The notes below the pieces were generated by a model, which worked only from the letters and a program-made list of their open reading frames with translations, did not search any database and was not told the origin of the DNA. Of a DNA stretch of 64,000 bases, positions 42,506-50,327 are shown in pieces; position 1 is the stretch's first letter; every line of letters starts with the position of its first letter. Origin of the DNA: M3007 sp031425035 (lineage in GTDB: Bacteria > Bacteroidota > Bacteroidia > Chitinophagales > Saprospiraceae); contig JANPIN010000038.1 in the NCBI GenBank assembly GCA_031425035.1, positions 1-64,000 of the forward strand, in the 5' to 3' direction. The position numbers and the translations under genes were made by a program.

Positions 42506-45500
42506 AAAAGCACTTGTACCGCCTGCCCTTCTATGGGAAATACGACCCAGAAACTGACCTTTTTGCCGGGTGACAGTTGCCTGAGCGCTTCCCGCCACCA
42601 GCCCAGCACCGGGGCACACTGCTGCACCTGCTGTTTCCATTTTTTCATGCCTTCGGCAAATCCGGACAGCAGCACCACGCCTATTTCGTCCTGGCCGGTT
42701 ATATAAAAATCAGCTTCCAGTTTCAAAAGGCGCTGGTCTTTCCAGACTTCTACCGGGTATTTGCGCTGTATTTCCTGCGGCTGAAAACGGTTTTGTATAA
42801 ATTCCTGAAAAGCAACTGACTGCCGAACCAAGGCGCCGGCCGGCATACTTTCGGCTACCTGACGAATATACAATTGTTTCTGCGCCAGTGCTATCCGTTC
42901 CGGCTGACTAAGAGCCGGGTCATCGCCAATTAAAAAGGCATGGACTGCTTTGCCCAGCGCCGGCAAATAATCGTCTTTAAACTCCAGCAAAGAAGCAAAT
43001 ACGACCGGTTCTGCCGTTTGGCACTGAAAACCAGGCGGCATTTCCTGCATCGGATCGATCAGTAGCGACCGCCGCTGCACGGGATGTTTGCCGTTGCGTG
43101 GCGCATGGTAGTAAACGGGGCTGTCGTCGGGCAGCGCCTCCGGGAAATCCTTGGGCTTGAAGAGCGGCTCATTTTCGCAAAAAATCACCTCGCCGTTCCA
43201 GTAAAAGGGCGTTTCGTCGGAATACGGGTCGAGCGTCGTGATGGTTTCGTCGCCGTGGTTGAAAACGAGGTTCAGCCATTTGGAACCTTTGGCCGTGGTC
43301 GGAAAAACGAGGTAGTCCCGGGCGCGGGTCAGACCGACGTATAGCAAACGCGCTTCTTCTTCGAGTCCGACCCGGGTGGCCTGCATCCATTCATCGCTTT
43401 GGTGCAGGCGTTCTTCCAGGCGGGTTTTGCCCAGTTGATCGCTGTAAGGATTCACCCAGTAGCGCAGCCAGCGGTTGGCCAGGATGTTATCCAGGTCCGG
43501 TTCGGCACCGGTAGAAACCAGGTTCAGTCCCCATACTTTTTCTTTTAGTTCCTGGTCCAGTCCATGGCAGATGGTGACTGGAAATTCGAGACCCTTACTG
43601 GCATGGTAAGTCATCACTTTCACCGCATTATCGCTGTCGCCGCTGCCCTGCACGTCTTTTTCATTCCGCACCAGCTCATCGAGCCATAGCAGAAACCCAC
43701 CCAGCGAGGCGGCGCTATGCAGGCGGTTGCAAGCAGATTCATAATCGAGGGCATACTGACGCAGGCGGTCGAGGTTATCGAGGCGCTGCGCGTGATGGCC
43801 CATGCGGACCACCAGTCGGCGCAGGTCGAGTTCTTCGAGCAGCAGGTTCAGGATTTCGGAGGCGGACAGGTCGCTGGTCCGCGGACGCAGTTCATTCAGT
43901 AAGCGTAAATAAGGGGTATTTCCCCAGCGGCCACCGGCAGGCTCGGGGGCGCGGCCGTCTTTAAAAGCCAGCCATTCGAGGCGGTCATCGACGAGTTGCT
44001 CGAGCGTCATGCCGCCGGTCAGCAGAATGATTTCGGCAGCGCTGAGCGCGTCGGAGGCCGTCAGTAAATATTTCAGGCAAGCCAGGGCGAGCCGTGCTTC
44101 GGCCGTTTCGAGCAGTCCGGCGCGGGCAATGGCGGCCTGTAGTCCGGCGCGGTGCAGGGCTTCGGCCATGCTGAGACAAGCGCGGTTGCTACGACATAGT
44201 ACCGCTATATCCCCTGGCCGGATGGGCCGCGTGGCCGTTCTTTTTTTATTGAAAGTCAACGTTTTGCGCTCCAGTAAAATGCGGATCTGGTCGGCGATGC
44301 AATTGTCCAGCCAGGGTTGGCCCGGGACTTTTTTCTCATCGATCTCCGACCGAAAATGCCAACAAATTATCGAATGCGGAATGCGGAGTGCGGAATGCGG
44401 AATGGGAGCGGAATGCGGAGTTCGGATTACGGAATGCGGAATGGGGGGGTAAGGATGACTAGTTGCTTCTTCCTGAGTTTCGTTGGTTGCAGGAGCGGCC
44501 ATCCCGGGGGGATGCGCCAATTCCGCATTCCGCATTCCGTACTCCGTATTCGGATATTCCGCATTCCGCATTCCGTACTCCGCATTCGGATATTCCGCAT
44601 TCCGCATTCCGTACTCCGCATTCCAAAAGGTGTTTTCTTTTTCTTTGGAAAAAGCCGGTTCCAGCGCTACTTGTTCCGGGGGCAGATCCGGGAAGGCTTT
44701 GGTGAAAATAGCGTTTACGGCGTGCACGAGATCGGAGCGGCTGCGCCAGGATTTTTTCAAAATATTCTCGTCGCGTACGCCGCCGGTGGCGCGGATAATG
44801 GCGTGCATCAGGGCTGGTTCGGCGCCCCGGAAACCATAAATGCTTTGCTTGGGATCGCCCACCCAGATGGAGTGTTTGGCCAGGCGGCTGAGCTGCAAGA
44901 AAATATCGAGCTGGATGGGCGAGGTGTCCTGAAACTCATCCACTAATAGTAAATCCAGTTCGCCGCGCAGGGTTTCGCGCACGGCGGGATCGCGCAGCAG
45001 CTGGCTGACGTAGGTTTCCATATCGGTGTAATCGATCAGGCCGCGCTTCTTTTTATAACTTTCATATTCGCCGAGGGCATCCATGGCAATATCGAAAACC
45101 AGATCGGTGAAGCCCCGTACATCGTCGCGGAACTGCTGGTGTTCGTCATGGCTCAAAGCCAGCGCCTGGAGGTCTTCCATCAGGTGCCGGCTCTTGGCGC
45201 CCACGTTGGTTTTGGCAATTTTCACCCATTCATGCCAGTGCAATTCGCCCCGCCACTTGTATTGATTTTGTATACCACGCAGGGTTTCGGCGGCATCGCG
45301 GGTGGTTTTCGTGGTATCGGCTTCGTGTTCGTCCAGTGCGGCTACCGTCTGATCGATGGCGGAGAGCAGGCGGTTTTGCCAGGTGAGGGTATCCGTGGTT
45401 TGTGCGGGTGGCAACAGGCGTTCAAAAGTTTGCCAGGAGCGCAGCTTGCTGTCTTGCAGCACCTCCATGGAAAAATTATTGGCGCGGGCCACATCGGTGA

Positions 45501-45972
45501 GGGTTCTGATTTCGCGCCGCCAGTCATAGGGCTCGCCCATCGTTTTTTTGGTGAGGCCGAGGCGATCGGCTAATTGATTCATCGTTTCGATCCGCCTTTC
45601 GGTGAGCACCTGGGCCAGCGATTCGTTGAACAGCCGCTGTTCGTCGCCATCGGCAATGATCTCCACCAGGGGCGACACGCCGGCCTCGAAGGCAAAGCGC
45701 TGCAGCAGGCGGGTGCCGATGCTGTGCACGGTGCCGATGAGGGCGCTGCCGAGTTCGTTAGCAGCTTCGGTGCGGCCGGCCTCGAGCAGGCGGACCCGCA
45801 CGCGTTCCTGGAGTTCGGCGGCGGCTTTTTTGGTAAAAGTGGTGGCCATGATGGCCGAAGGCCGGACGCCACTTTCGAGCAGGTCGACCATACGTCCGGT
45901 GAGGGTATAGGTCTTGCCGCTGCCGGCGCCGGCAGAAATGACTTCAATGTTCAGGGACGAAGGCGACTGCAC
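42502..45972 (-). CDS. UvrD/RecB-type helicase (AddA-like) with in-frame repeat insertion
   Basis: This 1156-residue SF1A DNA helicase has Walker A AGAGSGKT (Lys20), TTFTKKAAAELQERV (Ia), DEFQDTSPIQ (II, about 346), VGDPKQSIYGFRGAEPAL (III), KSWRSRSDLV (IV), YHASKGLEFP (V) and VGLTRARDYLVF (VI). Residues about 447-535 are low-complexity peptide (NAEYGMRNAEYP repeats, then PHSALRIPHS repeats) encoded by an inverted repeat, inserted between motif IV and the next 2A strand. The C-terminal domain keeps a G-x-x-x-H (GKAVHAFLIG) but lacks a clear D...(D/E)xK, so nuclease activity is doubtful. The start is GTG at 45972. No AddB-like partner is adjacent. Confidence 0.88.
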   Translation of the reverse strand: MQSPSSLNIEVISAGAGSGKTYTLTGRMVDLLESGVRPSAIMATTFTKKAAAELQERVRVRLLEAGRTEAANELGSALIGTVHSIGTRLLQRFAFEAGVSPLVEIIADGDEQRLFNESLAQVLTERRIETMNQLADRLGLTKKTMGEPYDWRREIRTLTDVARANNFSMEVLQDSKLRSWQTFERLLPPAQTTDTLTWQNRLLSAIDQTVAALDEHEADTTKTTRDAAETLRGIQNQYKWRGELHWHEWVKIAKTNVGAKSRHLMEDLQALALSHDEHQQFRDDVRGFTDLVFDIAMDALGEYESYKKKRGLIDYTDMETYVSQLLRDPAVRETLRGELDLLLVDEFQDTSPIQLDIFLQLSRLAKHSIWVGDPKQSIYGFRGAEPALMHAIIRATGGVRDENILKKSWRSRSDLVHAVNAIFTKAFPDLPPEQVALEPAFSKEKENTFWNAEYGMRNAEYPNAEYGMRNAEYPNTEYGMRNAELAHPPGMAAPATNETQEEATSHPYPPIPHSVIRTPHSAPIPHSALRIPHSIICWHFRSEIDEKKVPGQPWLDNCIADQIRILLERKTLTFNKKRTATRPIRPGDIAVLCRSNRACLSMAEALHRAGLQAAIARAGLLETAEARLALACLKYLLTASDALSAAEIILLTGGMTLEQLVDDRLEWLAFKDGRAPEPAGGRWGNTPYLRLLNELRPRTSDLSASEILNLLLEELDLRRLVVRMGHHAQRLDNLDRLRQYALDYESACNRLHSAASLGGFLLWLDELVRNEKDVQGSGDSDNAVKVMTYHASKGLEFPVTICHGLDQELKEKVWGLNLVSTGAEPDLDNILANRWLRYWVNPYSDQLGKTRLEERLHQSDEWMQATRVGLEEEARLLYVGLTRARDYLVFPTTAKGSKWLNLVFNHGDETITTLDPYSDETPFYWNGEVIFCENEPLFKPKDFPEALPDDSPVYYHAPRNGKHPVQRRSLLIDPMQEMPPGFQCQTAEPVVFASLLEFKDDYLPALGKAVHAFLIGDDPALSQPERIALAQKQLYIRQVAESMPAGALVRQSVAFQEFIQNRFQPQEIQRKYPVEVWKDQRLLKLEADFYITGQDEIGVVLLSGFAEGMKKWKQQVQQCAPVLGWWREALRQLSPGKKVSFWVVFPIEGQAVQVLF
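44365..44626. repeat. Iterated-arm inverted repeat inside the helicase gene, GGAATGC type
   Basis: The left arm (44365-44447) is degenerate tandem GGAATGCGGAATGCGGAGT. The right arm (about 44519-44626) has three or more near-identical 36-nt units of CCGCATTCCGCATTCCGTAC plus TCCGNATTCGGATATT. They are separated by about 70 nt. The whole block has a length that keeps the helicase frame open. Confidence 0.85.
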
Positions 45973-46040
45973 GATCGATTGGGTTTGTTTCGGTGGTGAA
46001 GATCGGATTTTTGGGCGGAAAGAAAAAGTGATAGGGGTTT

Positions 46041-46118
46041 TAGGGGGCAGGGGGCAGGAGACAGGGGGCAGGAGACAGGGGGCAGGAGACAGGAGACAGG
46101 GGGCAGGGGGCAGGGGGC
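46041..46118. repeat. G-rich tandem tract, GGGGGCAGGAGACAG type
   Basis: About 78 nt of alternating GGGGGCAG and GGAGACAG units lie upstream of the helicase start. There are many G4-5 runs with short spacers. The motif matches the arm at 32838-32870 and the short arm after the radical SAM gene. Confidence 0.75.
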
Positions 46119-46151
46119 GACCAACGCGACGGTAGGGGGGCGGGTGCGCGA

Positions 46152-46331
46152 GACGGGCGCTGCCCGTCGATGATGATGGCGCCCTTTCAGGGCTTGGGAG
46201 CGGGGAGGTAGTGGAGCAGTTATGAGAGGCCTTTGAAAAGGGTTTTAAAAGACGGGCGCTGCCGTCGATGATGATGGCGCCCTTTCAGGGCTTGGGAAGC
46301 TGATTATCGGAGGCCTTTGAAAGGGTTTTTA
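46152..46331. repeat. Two direct copies of a hairpin-bearing repeat of about 90 bp
   Basis: Copies begin at 46152 and 46251. Each has a GACGGGCGCTGCCCGTC palindrome (two bases shorter in copy 2), then GATGATGATGGCGCCC, GCCCTTTCAGGGC (hairpin), TTGGGA and later AGGCCTTTGAAA-type palindromic ends. They lie between the divergent helicase and Nudix genes. Confidence 0.75.
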
Positions 46332-46349
46332 GCTGATATTTGCTGCTCT

Positions 46350-46357
46350 TAAATTTG
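46350..46357 (+). promoter_or_regulatory. -7 box for the Nudix gene
   Basis: TAAATTTG is a full match to TAnnTTTG, ending 5 nt before the ATG at 46363. A leaderless transcript is predicted. Confidence 0.55.
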
Positions 46358-46362
46358 TAAAA

Positions 46363-46947
46363 ATGACCAACACCAACGTTCAGATCAAACACATTGAAGT
46401 CCTTGCGGATAACTGGTACACGCTCCGCAAGGTGGTTTTTGAATACCAAAAAAAGGACGGCACCTGGGAAACCCAGAGTCGCGAAGCGTATGACCGGGGC
46501 AATGGCGCCGCTATTTTGCTCTACAACCCGCAGCAACAAACGGTGATCCTCACGCGGCAGTTCCGCATGCCGACCTACCTCAATGGCAATACCAGCGGCA
46601 TGCTGATCGAAGCCTGCGCCGGCCTGCTGGACAAGGACAATCCGGAAGACTGCATCCGCCGCGAAACGGAAGAAGAAACCGGCTACAGGGTCACCGATGT
46701 ACGCAAGGTGTTCGAGCTGTATATGTCGCCGGGCTCGGTGACGGAAATCCTGTATTTTTTCGTCGGCGAATATACCAGCGATATGAAAACCCATGACGGC
46801 GGCGGCGCAGCAGATGAACAGGAAAACATCGAAGTGCTGGAAATGCCTTTTGCACAGGCCGTGGAAATGATGCAAAGCGGCGAGATCAAGGACGCTAAAA
46901 CGGTGATTCTGCTGCAGTATGCGCAGGTGAACAAGCTGCTGAATTAA
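46363..46947 (+). CDS. nudK: NudK-type Nudix hydrolase (GDP-mannose pyrophosphatase family)
   Basis: This 194-residue cytosolic hydrolase has the Nudix box AGLLDKDNPEDCIRRETEEE followed by TGY. The one-residue-longer spacing is typical of the NudK/GDP-mannose hydrolase group. The early strands (VLADNWYTLRKVVFEYQKKD) and the later GSVTEILYFFVGEY also agree. It would split sugar nucleotides into a sugar phosphate and a nucleoside monophosphate. A MITE-like element follows 21 nt past the stop. Confidence 0.85.
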   Translation: MTNTNVQIKHIEVLADNWYTLRKVVFEYQKKDGTWETQSREAYDRGNGAAILLYNPQQQTVILTRQFRMPTYLNGNTSGMLIEACAGLLDKDNPEDCIRRETEEETGYRVTDVRKVFELYMSPGSVTEILYFFVGEYTSDMKTHDGGGAADEQENIEVLEMPFAQAVEMMQSGEIKDAKTVILLQYAQVNKLLN

Positions 46948-46968
46948 ATAATAGAGTTGTTAATTTTT

Positions 46969-47128
46969 AGAGGCTGTCTCATAAGGGTGGTTTAGATAGG
47001 TTTAGAAAGTTTAGATGGGTTTAGAGTCCGAATACATAACATTGATTATCAATGCTGTACCTTTTTTTCTAAACCCCCTATAAACCACCTAAACCCCTCT
47101 CTAAACTAAACTTGTGACACAGCCTCTG
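46969..47128. mobile_element. MITE-like inverted repeat with iterated arms
   Basis: The element is about 160 bp. The outer ends AGAGGCTGTCTCA and TGTGACACAGCCTCT are complementary with one mismatch and one inserted base. Inside, the left arm iterates GGTTTAGA-like units and the right arm iterates CCTAAACC/CTATAAACC units around a 35-nt centre. It encodes no protein. The ends resemble insertion-sequence termini, and AT-rich AATTTTT lies on both flanks, so a target duplication is possible but not certain. Confidence 0.6.
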
Positions 47129-47146
47129 AAATTTTTCAGTTTAAAA

Positions 47147-47160
47147 GTTTTATATAAAAC
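47147..47160. promoter_or_regulatory. Palindromic operator 1 upstream of the MarR gene
   Basis: GTTTTATATAAAAC is a perfect 14-bp palindrome. An identical copy lies 35 bp downstream. It sits upstream of the probable -7 box and is a likely MarR binding site. Confidence 0.65.
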
Positions 47161-47172
47161 CAACTTTTGCCC

Positions 47173-47180
47173 GATCTTTG
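47173..47180 (+). promoter_or_regulatory. -7 box for the MarR gene
   Basis: GATCTTTG has one mismatch to TAnnTTTG and lies between the two operators, so bound repressor would cover both sides of the promoter. Confidence 0.4.
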
Positions 47181-47181
47181 G

Positions 47182-47195
47182 GTTTTATATAAAAC
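47182..47195. promoter_or_regulatory. Palindromic operator 2 at the MarR transcription start
   Basis: This is a second perfect GTTTTATATAAAAC, beginning 2 nt after the -7 box and 13 nt before the ATG. It should overlap the transcription start. Confidence 0.65.
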
Positions 47196-47207
47196 TTTCT
47201 TGCTCCC

Positions 47208-47627
47208 ATGTTCGAATACTGCATCAATTTTAAAGTCCGCACCCTGTCCCGCATTCTCACGGCTACCTACAACCGGGCGTATGCGGAGGAAAAGGTGACT
47301 ATTTCCCAGGCGGGCATTTTAATGTATGTGTTCATGGAACCGGGTTTGAAAATGAAGGAATTCACCGAGCGGCACCATATTAATAAGTCGTCCCTGTCGC
47401 TGGAGGTGAAATTGATGGTGCAGTCCGGCTGGTTGGCACCCGACATGAAAAACGGGCTGCGGCTGACGGAGGACGGATATACCAAGGCCAAACGGGTGCA
47501 TAAGATCTGGAAACGGGTGAATAGTTCCATCGCCGACCAACTGGGTAAAGAAGCGCTGGCGGGTCTGGAGGTTTTTTCGGAAAATGTCATTGGGAAGTTG
47601 TCGAAGCAGGAAGTGGTAGCGGTCTGA
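47208..47627 (+). CDS. MarR-family transcriptional regulator
   Basis: This 139-residue winged-helix protein has a first dimer helix region (VRTLSRILTATYNRAYAEEK), a recognition helix in HHINKSSLSLEVKLMVQSGW and a wing (LRLTEDGYTKAKRVHK). C-terminal dimer helices follow. It probably represses its own gene through the two GTTTTATATAAAAC sites, and perhaps the hydrolase downstream. Its stop codon lies inside the first hairpin of a REP-like pair. The ligand is unknown. Confidence 0.82.
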   Translation: MFEYCINFKVRTLSRILTATYNRAYAEEKVTISQAGILMYVFMEPGLKMKEFTERHHINKSSLSLEVKLMVQSGWLAPDMKNGLRLTEDGYTKAKRVHKIWKRVNSSIADQLGKEALAGLEVFSENVIGKLSKQEVVAV

Positions 47628-47727
47628 CGGCTCTTTTGGCCGTCCGACCGCTTGGCTGCGAAGAACTGAGCAAGGAAGTAATTGCCGCGTACATAGCGGT
47701 CGGACGGCAAAAAAGCCGTCAGACCGC
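47619..47727. repeat. Paired REP-like hairpins (copy 2)
   Basis: Hairpins at 47619-47651 and 47696-47727 have the same GCGGTCKGACGGC cores as the pair at 1-104, separated by 44 nt. The first overlaps the MarR stop. The loops carry a T- or A-run. Confidence 0.75.
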
Positions 47728-47758
47728 AGAGCATTTTACCTATTGAAACTGTAACATT

Positions 47759-48616
47759 ATGCAAAATATAAAGCGTCAACTGACCATTCAAGGTCTTCGG
47801 CTTTACCTGAACACCCTGGCTGTATTTAGCCCGGTGAAAGCCGGTGAAATTGCTTTTCAAATTTTCTGTACGCCGCGTCAAGGACGTATACGGGAAAAGG
47901 ACCAGGTTTTCCTGAATACAGCCGACGAGCAGAAAGACCTGTTTGTCAACGACTTAAACGTGCGTTGCTATCACTGGCGGGGCGCTGGTCCAACCGTGTT
48001 GTTGGTGCATGGCTGGGAAAGTAATGCGGCGCGCTGGCAGCGGGTCATTCGCCAGTTACGGGCCAAAGATTTCAACATTGTCGCAGTAGATGCTCCGGCC
48101 CATGGTAAGTCCGGTAGCCGGCAATTCAACGCGGTATTGTATGCCCACATGCTGGAAGTGGTCGTCGCGCAGTACCAGCCGCAGAGCCTGGTCGGTCACT
48201 CCATTGGCGGATTCGCGTGTTTGTTTCTTTTGCATACCGGCGAGGCGCCTTCGGTGCAGCAACTGGCCATCCTGGGCACCCCGGCCGAAATGACGAATAT
48301 TGTGGCCGGTTATCAGCGCCTGCTGGGACTGAGCCAGCGGGTAATGCAGGGCATGGAGCAGGTTTTCCGCCGGCGTTTCGGGCGGGCATTCCATGAGCTT
48401 TCGGGACCGGTTATGGCCAGCGCTCTGCACATCGATGGACTGATCGTCCATGATTTAAACGATGCCACCGTGCCCTATGCCGACGCTATGCTGTACGCCG
48501 AACACTGGCCACAGGCCCGTCTGGTAACCACGCGCAGCCAGGGCCACCGGCTGAATGGCGACGGCGTGCCGGAAACGGTGGTGGGATTTTTGCTGGGGGC
48601 GGGAGTGGCGGCGTAG
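47759..48616 (+). CDS. Alpha/beta hydrolase
   Basis: This 285-residue protein has the hydrolase-fold landmarks VLLVHGWESNAARW (oxyanion), VAVDAPAHGKSG, nucleophile elbow SLVGHSIGGFA (Ser about 142), acid in VHDLNDATVPY and His in SQGHRLNGD. The N-terminal 50 residues are hydrophobic without clear cleavage, so membrane association is possible. It lies after the MarR gene but behind two hairpins, so joint control is uncertain. Confidence 0.82.
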   Translation: MQNIKRQLTIQGLRLYLNTLAVFSPVKAGEIAFQIFCTPRQGRIREKDQVFLNTADEQKDLFVNDLNVRCYHWRGAGPTVLLVHGWESNAARWQRVIRQLRAKDFNIVAVDAPAHGKSGSRQFNAVLYAHMLEVVVAQYQPQSLVGHSIGGFACLFLLHTGEAPSVQQLAILGTPAEMTNIVAGYQRLLGLSQRVMQGMEQVFRRRFGRAFHELSGPVMASALHIDGLIVHDLNDATVPYADAMLYAEHWPQARLVTTRSQGHRLNGDGVPETVVGFLLGAGVAA

Positions 48617-48636
48617 GTTAAGGGATAAATTAAAAA

Positions 48637-48702
48637 CGGCCAGACAAGCCCTCGCCCATCTGACCGTCAAATCTATACTTTTCACGCGGATTAAAATCCG
48701 CG
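48637..48702. terminator. Hairpins between convergent genes
   Basis: ACGGCCAGA...TCTGACCGT (48637-48669) and the palindrome CGCGGATTAAAATCCGCG (48685-48702) lie between the hydrolase (+) and ALDH (-) stops. Neither has a long T run. Confidence 0.5.
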
Positions 48703-48706
48703 CTCC

Positions 48707-50239
48707 CTAAAACGCAAACTCGATCCCCTGCGCCAGCGGCACCGTATCCGAATAATTGATCGTATTCGTCTGCCGGCGCATATAGGCCCGCCAGGCATCC
48801 GAGCCCGATTCGCGGCCGCCGCCGGTTTCTTTTTCGCCGCCGAAAGCGCCGCCGATCTCCGCGCCGGAAGTCCCGATGTTCACGTTGGCAATGCCGCAGT
48901 CGGAACCGTTCACCGAGAGGTAGCGCTCGGCTTCCTGCAGGTTATTGGTCATGATGGCCGAAGACAGGCCTTGTGGCACCCCGTTTTGCAGGGCCACGGC
49001 TTCTTCGATCGTGCTGTATTTCAATAAATAAAGGATGGGCGCGAAGGTTTCGTGCTGCACTATGTCCCAGTGGTTTTCCACTTCGGCAATGCAGGGTTTC
49101 ACGTAACAGCCGCTTTCATAACCGGCGCCTTCCAGTACGCCGCCTTCCACGACGAAGGTGCCGCGCGCTTTTTTCACCTCACTAATGGCGTGCAGGTAGT
49201 TTTCTACTGCATGTTTATCGATCAGCGGCCCCACGTGGTTATGCGGATTCAGCGGATCGCCGATGCGCAGTTGCGGATAAGCGGTCGCCAGCGCGGTTTT
49301 TACTTTATCATAAATGCTCTCGTGGATGATCAGGCGGCGCGTGGTCGTGCAGCGCTGACCAGCCGTACCGACCGCCCCGAAAATAGCGCCGGTCAGCACG
49401 ATTTTCATTTCGGCCGATGGCGTGATGATAATGGCGTTGTTGCCGCCCAGTTCGAGCAATGAGCGACCGAGTCGACCGGCTATGGCCTGACCCACTATGC
49501 GGCCCATGCGCGTACTGCCGGTCGCACTGACCAGCGGCACGCGGCCGTCTTTGGTCATGTATTCGCCGACTTTATAATCGCCGTTGATAATACAGCTGAT
49601 ACCTTCGGGCAAATCATTGGCTTTCAGCACTTTCTGAAATAAATTCTGGCAGGCAATAGCACAGAGCGGCGTTTTTTCCGAAGGTTTCCAGATGCAGACG
49701 TCGCCGCAAACCCAGGCCAGGCAGGCATTCCAGGACCAGACCGCCACCGGAAAATTGAAGGCCGAAATAATGCCCACAATGCCCAGCGGATGCCACTGCT
49801 CGTACATGCGGTGGTTGGGGCGCTCGGAGTGCATGGTCAGGCCGTATAACTGGCGCGAAAGTCCGACCGCGAAGTCGCAGATATCGATCATTTCCTGCAC
49901 CTCGCCATAGCCTTCCTGCAGGCTTTTGCCCATTTCATAACTGACCAGGCGGCCCAGCGGCTCTTTGTACTGGCGCAGCACGTCGCCGAACTGCCGCACG
50001 ATCTCACCGCGTTTGGGCGCCGGCATTTCCCGCCAGACCTTAAAAGCGGATTCGGCCGTGGCCATCACCGTATCGTACTGTTCGCGGGTGGTAATGCTCA
50101 CCGAACCGATGTAGGCCCCATCGACTGGCGAGTGGGAATCGAGGTAACGACGGCTGCCGGTCACATCCTGCTGGCCGGTCCAGGCGCCCTGATTGCGGGT
50201 TTTGAGGCCCAGTTTCTTTAAAAATTCTTTTGGTTGCAT
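48707..50239 (-). CDS. ALDH7-type aldehyde dehydrogenase (aminoadipate semialdehyde type)
   Basis: This 510-residue NAD(P)-dependent dehydrogenase has IISAFNFPVAVWSWNACLAW and WKPSEKTPL (cofactor site), VSATGSTRMG, the general base Glu in LELGGNNAI and the catalytic Cys in GTAGQRCTTTRRL. The NHRMYEQWHPLG segment and the ending GGAFGGEKETGGGRESGSDA are typical of the antiquitin/ALDH7 group, which oxidises 2-aminoadipate-6-semialdehyde in lysine breakdown. Substrate is inferred from family. It has a consensus -7 box 49 nt upstream. Confidence 0.88.
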   Translation of the reverse strand: MQPKEFLKKLGLKTRNQGAWTGQQDVTGSRRYLDSHSPVDGAYIGSVSITTREQYDTVMATAESAFKVWREMPAPKRGEIVRQFGDVLRQYKEPLGRLVSYEMGKSLQEGYGEVQEMIDICDFAVGLSRQLYGLTMHSERPNHRMYEQWHPLGIVGIISAFNFPVAVWSWNACLAWVCGDVCIWKPSEKTPLCAIACQNLFQKVLKANDLPEGISCIINGDYKVGEYMTKDGRVPLVSATGSTRMGRIVGQAIAGRLGRSLLELGGNNAIIITPSAEMKIVLTGAIFGAVGTAGQRCTTTRRLIIHESIYDKVKTALATAYPQLRIGDPLNPHNHVGPLIDKHAVENYLHAISEVKKARGTFVVEGGVLEGAGYESGCYVKPCIAEVENHWDIVQHETFAPILYLLKYSTIEEAVALQNGVPQGLSSAIMTNNLQEAERYLSVNGSDCGIANVNIGTSGAEIGGAFGGEKETGGGRESGSDAWRAYMRRQTNTINYSDTVPLAQGIEFAF

Positions 50240-50288
50240 TTGCGTGGTAGGTGGTGGATGAAGACGGTTACGGGGTAAAAAACGGGCG

Positions 50289-50296
50289 CAAAGGTA
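50289..50296 (-). promoter_or_regulatory. -7 box for the ALDH gene
   Basis: The minus strand reads TACCTTTG, a full match to TAnnTTTG. Confidence 0.5.
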
Positions 50297-50327
50297 ACAA
50301 TTTGCCCAAACAGAACCTGCAACAACT

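Noticed and set aside
44519..44626. Possible CRISPR array
   Set aside because: The regular CCGCATTCC units are contiguous tandem repeats without unique spacers, and no cas genes are present.
41441..48616. Defence island around the helicase, MarR and hydrolases
   Set aside because: No restriction, toxin-antitoxin, Cas, retron or phage genes are visible, and the neighbours are housekeeping genes. The helicase alone does not support a defence system.
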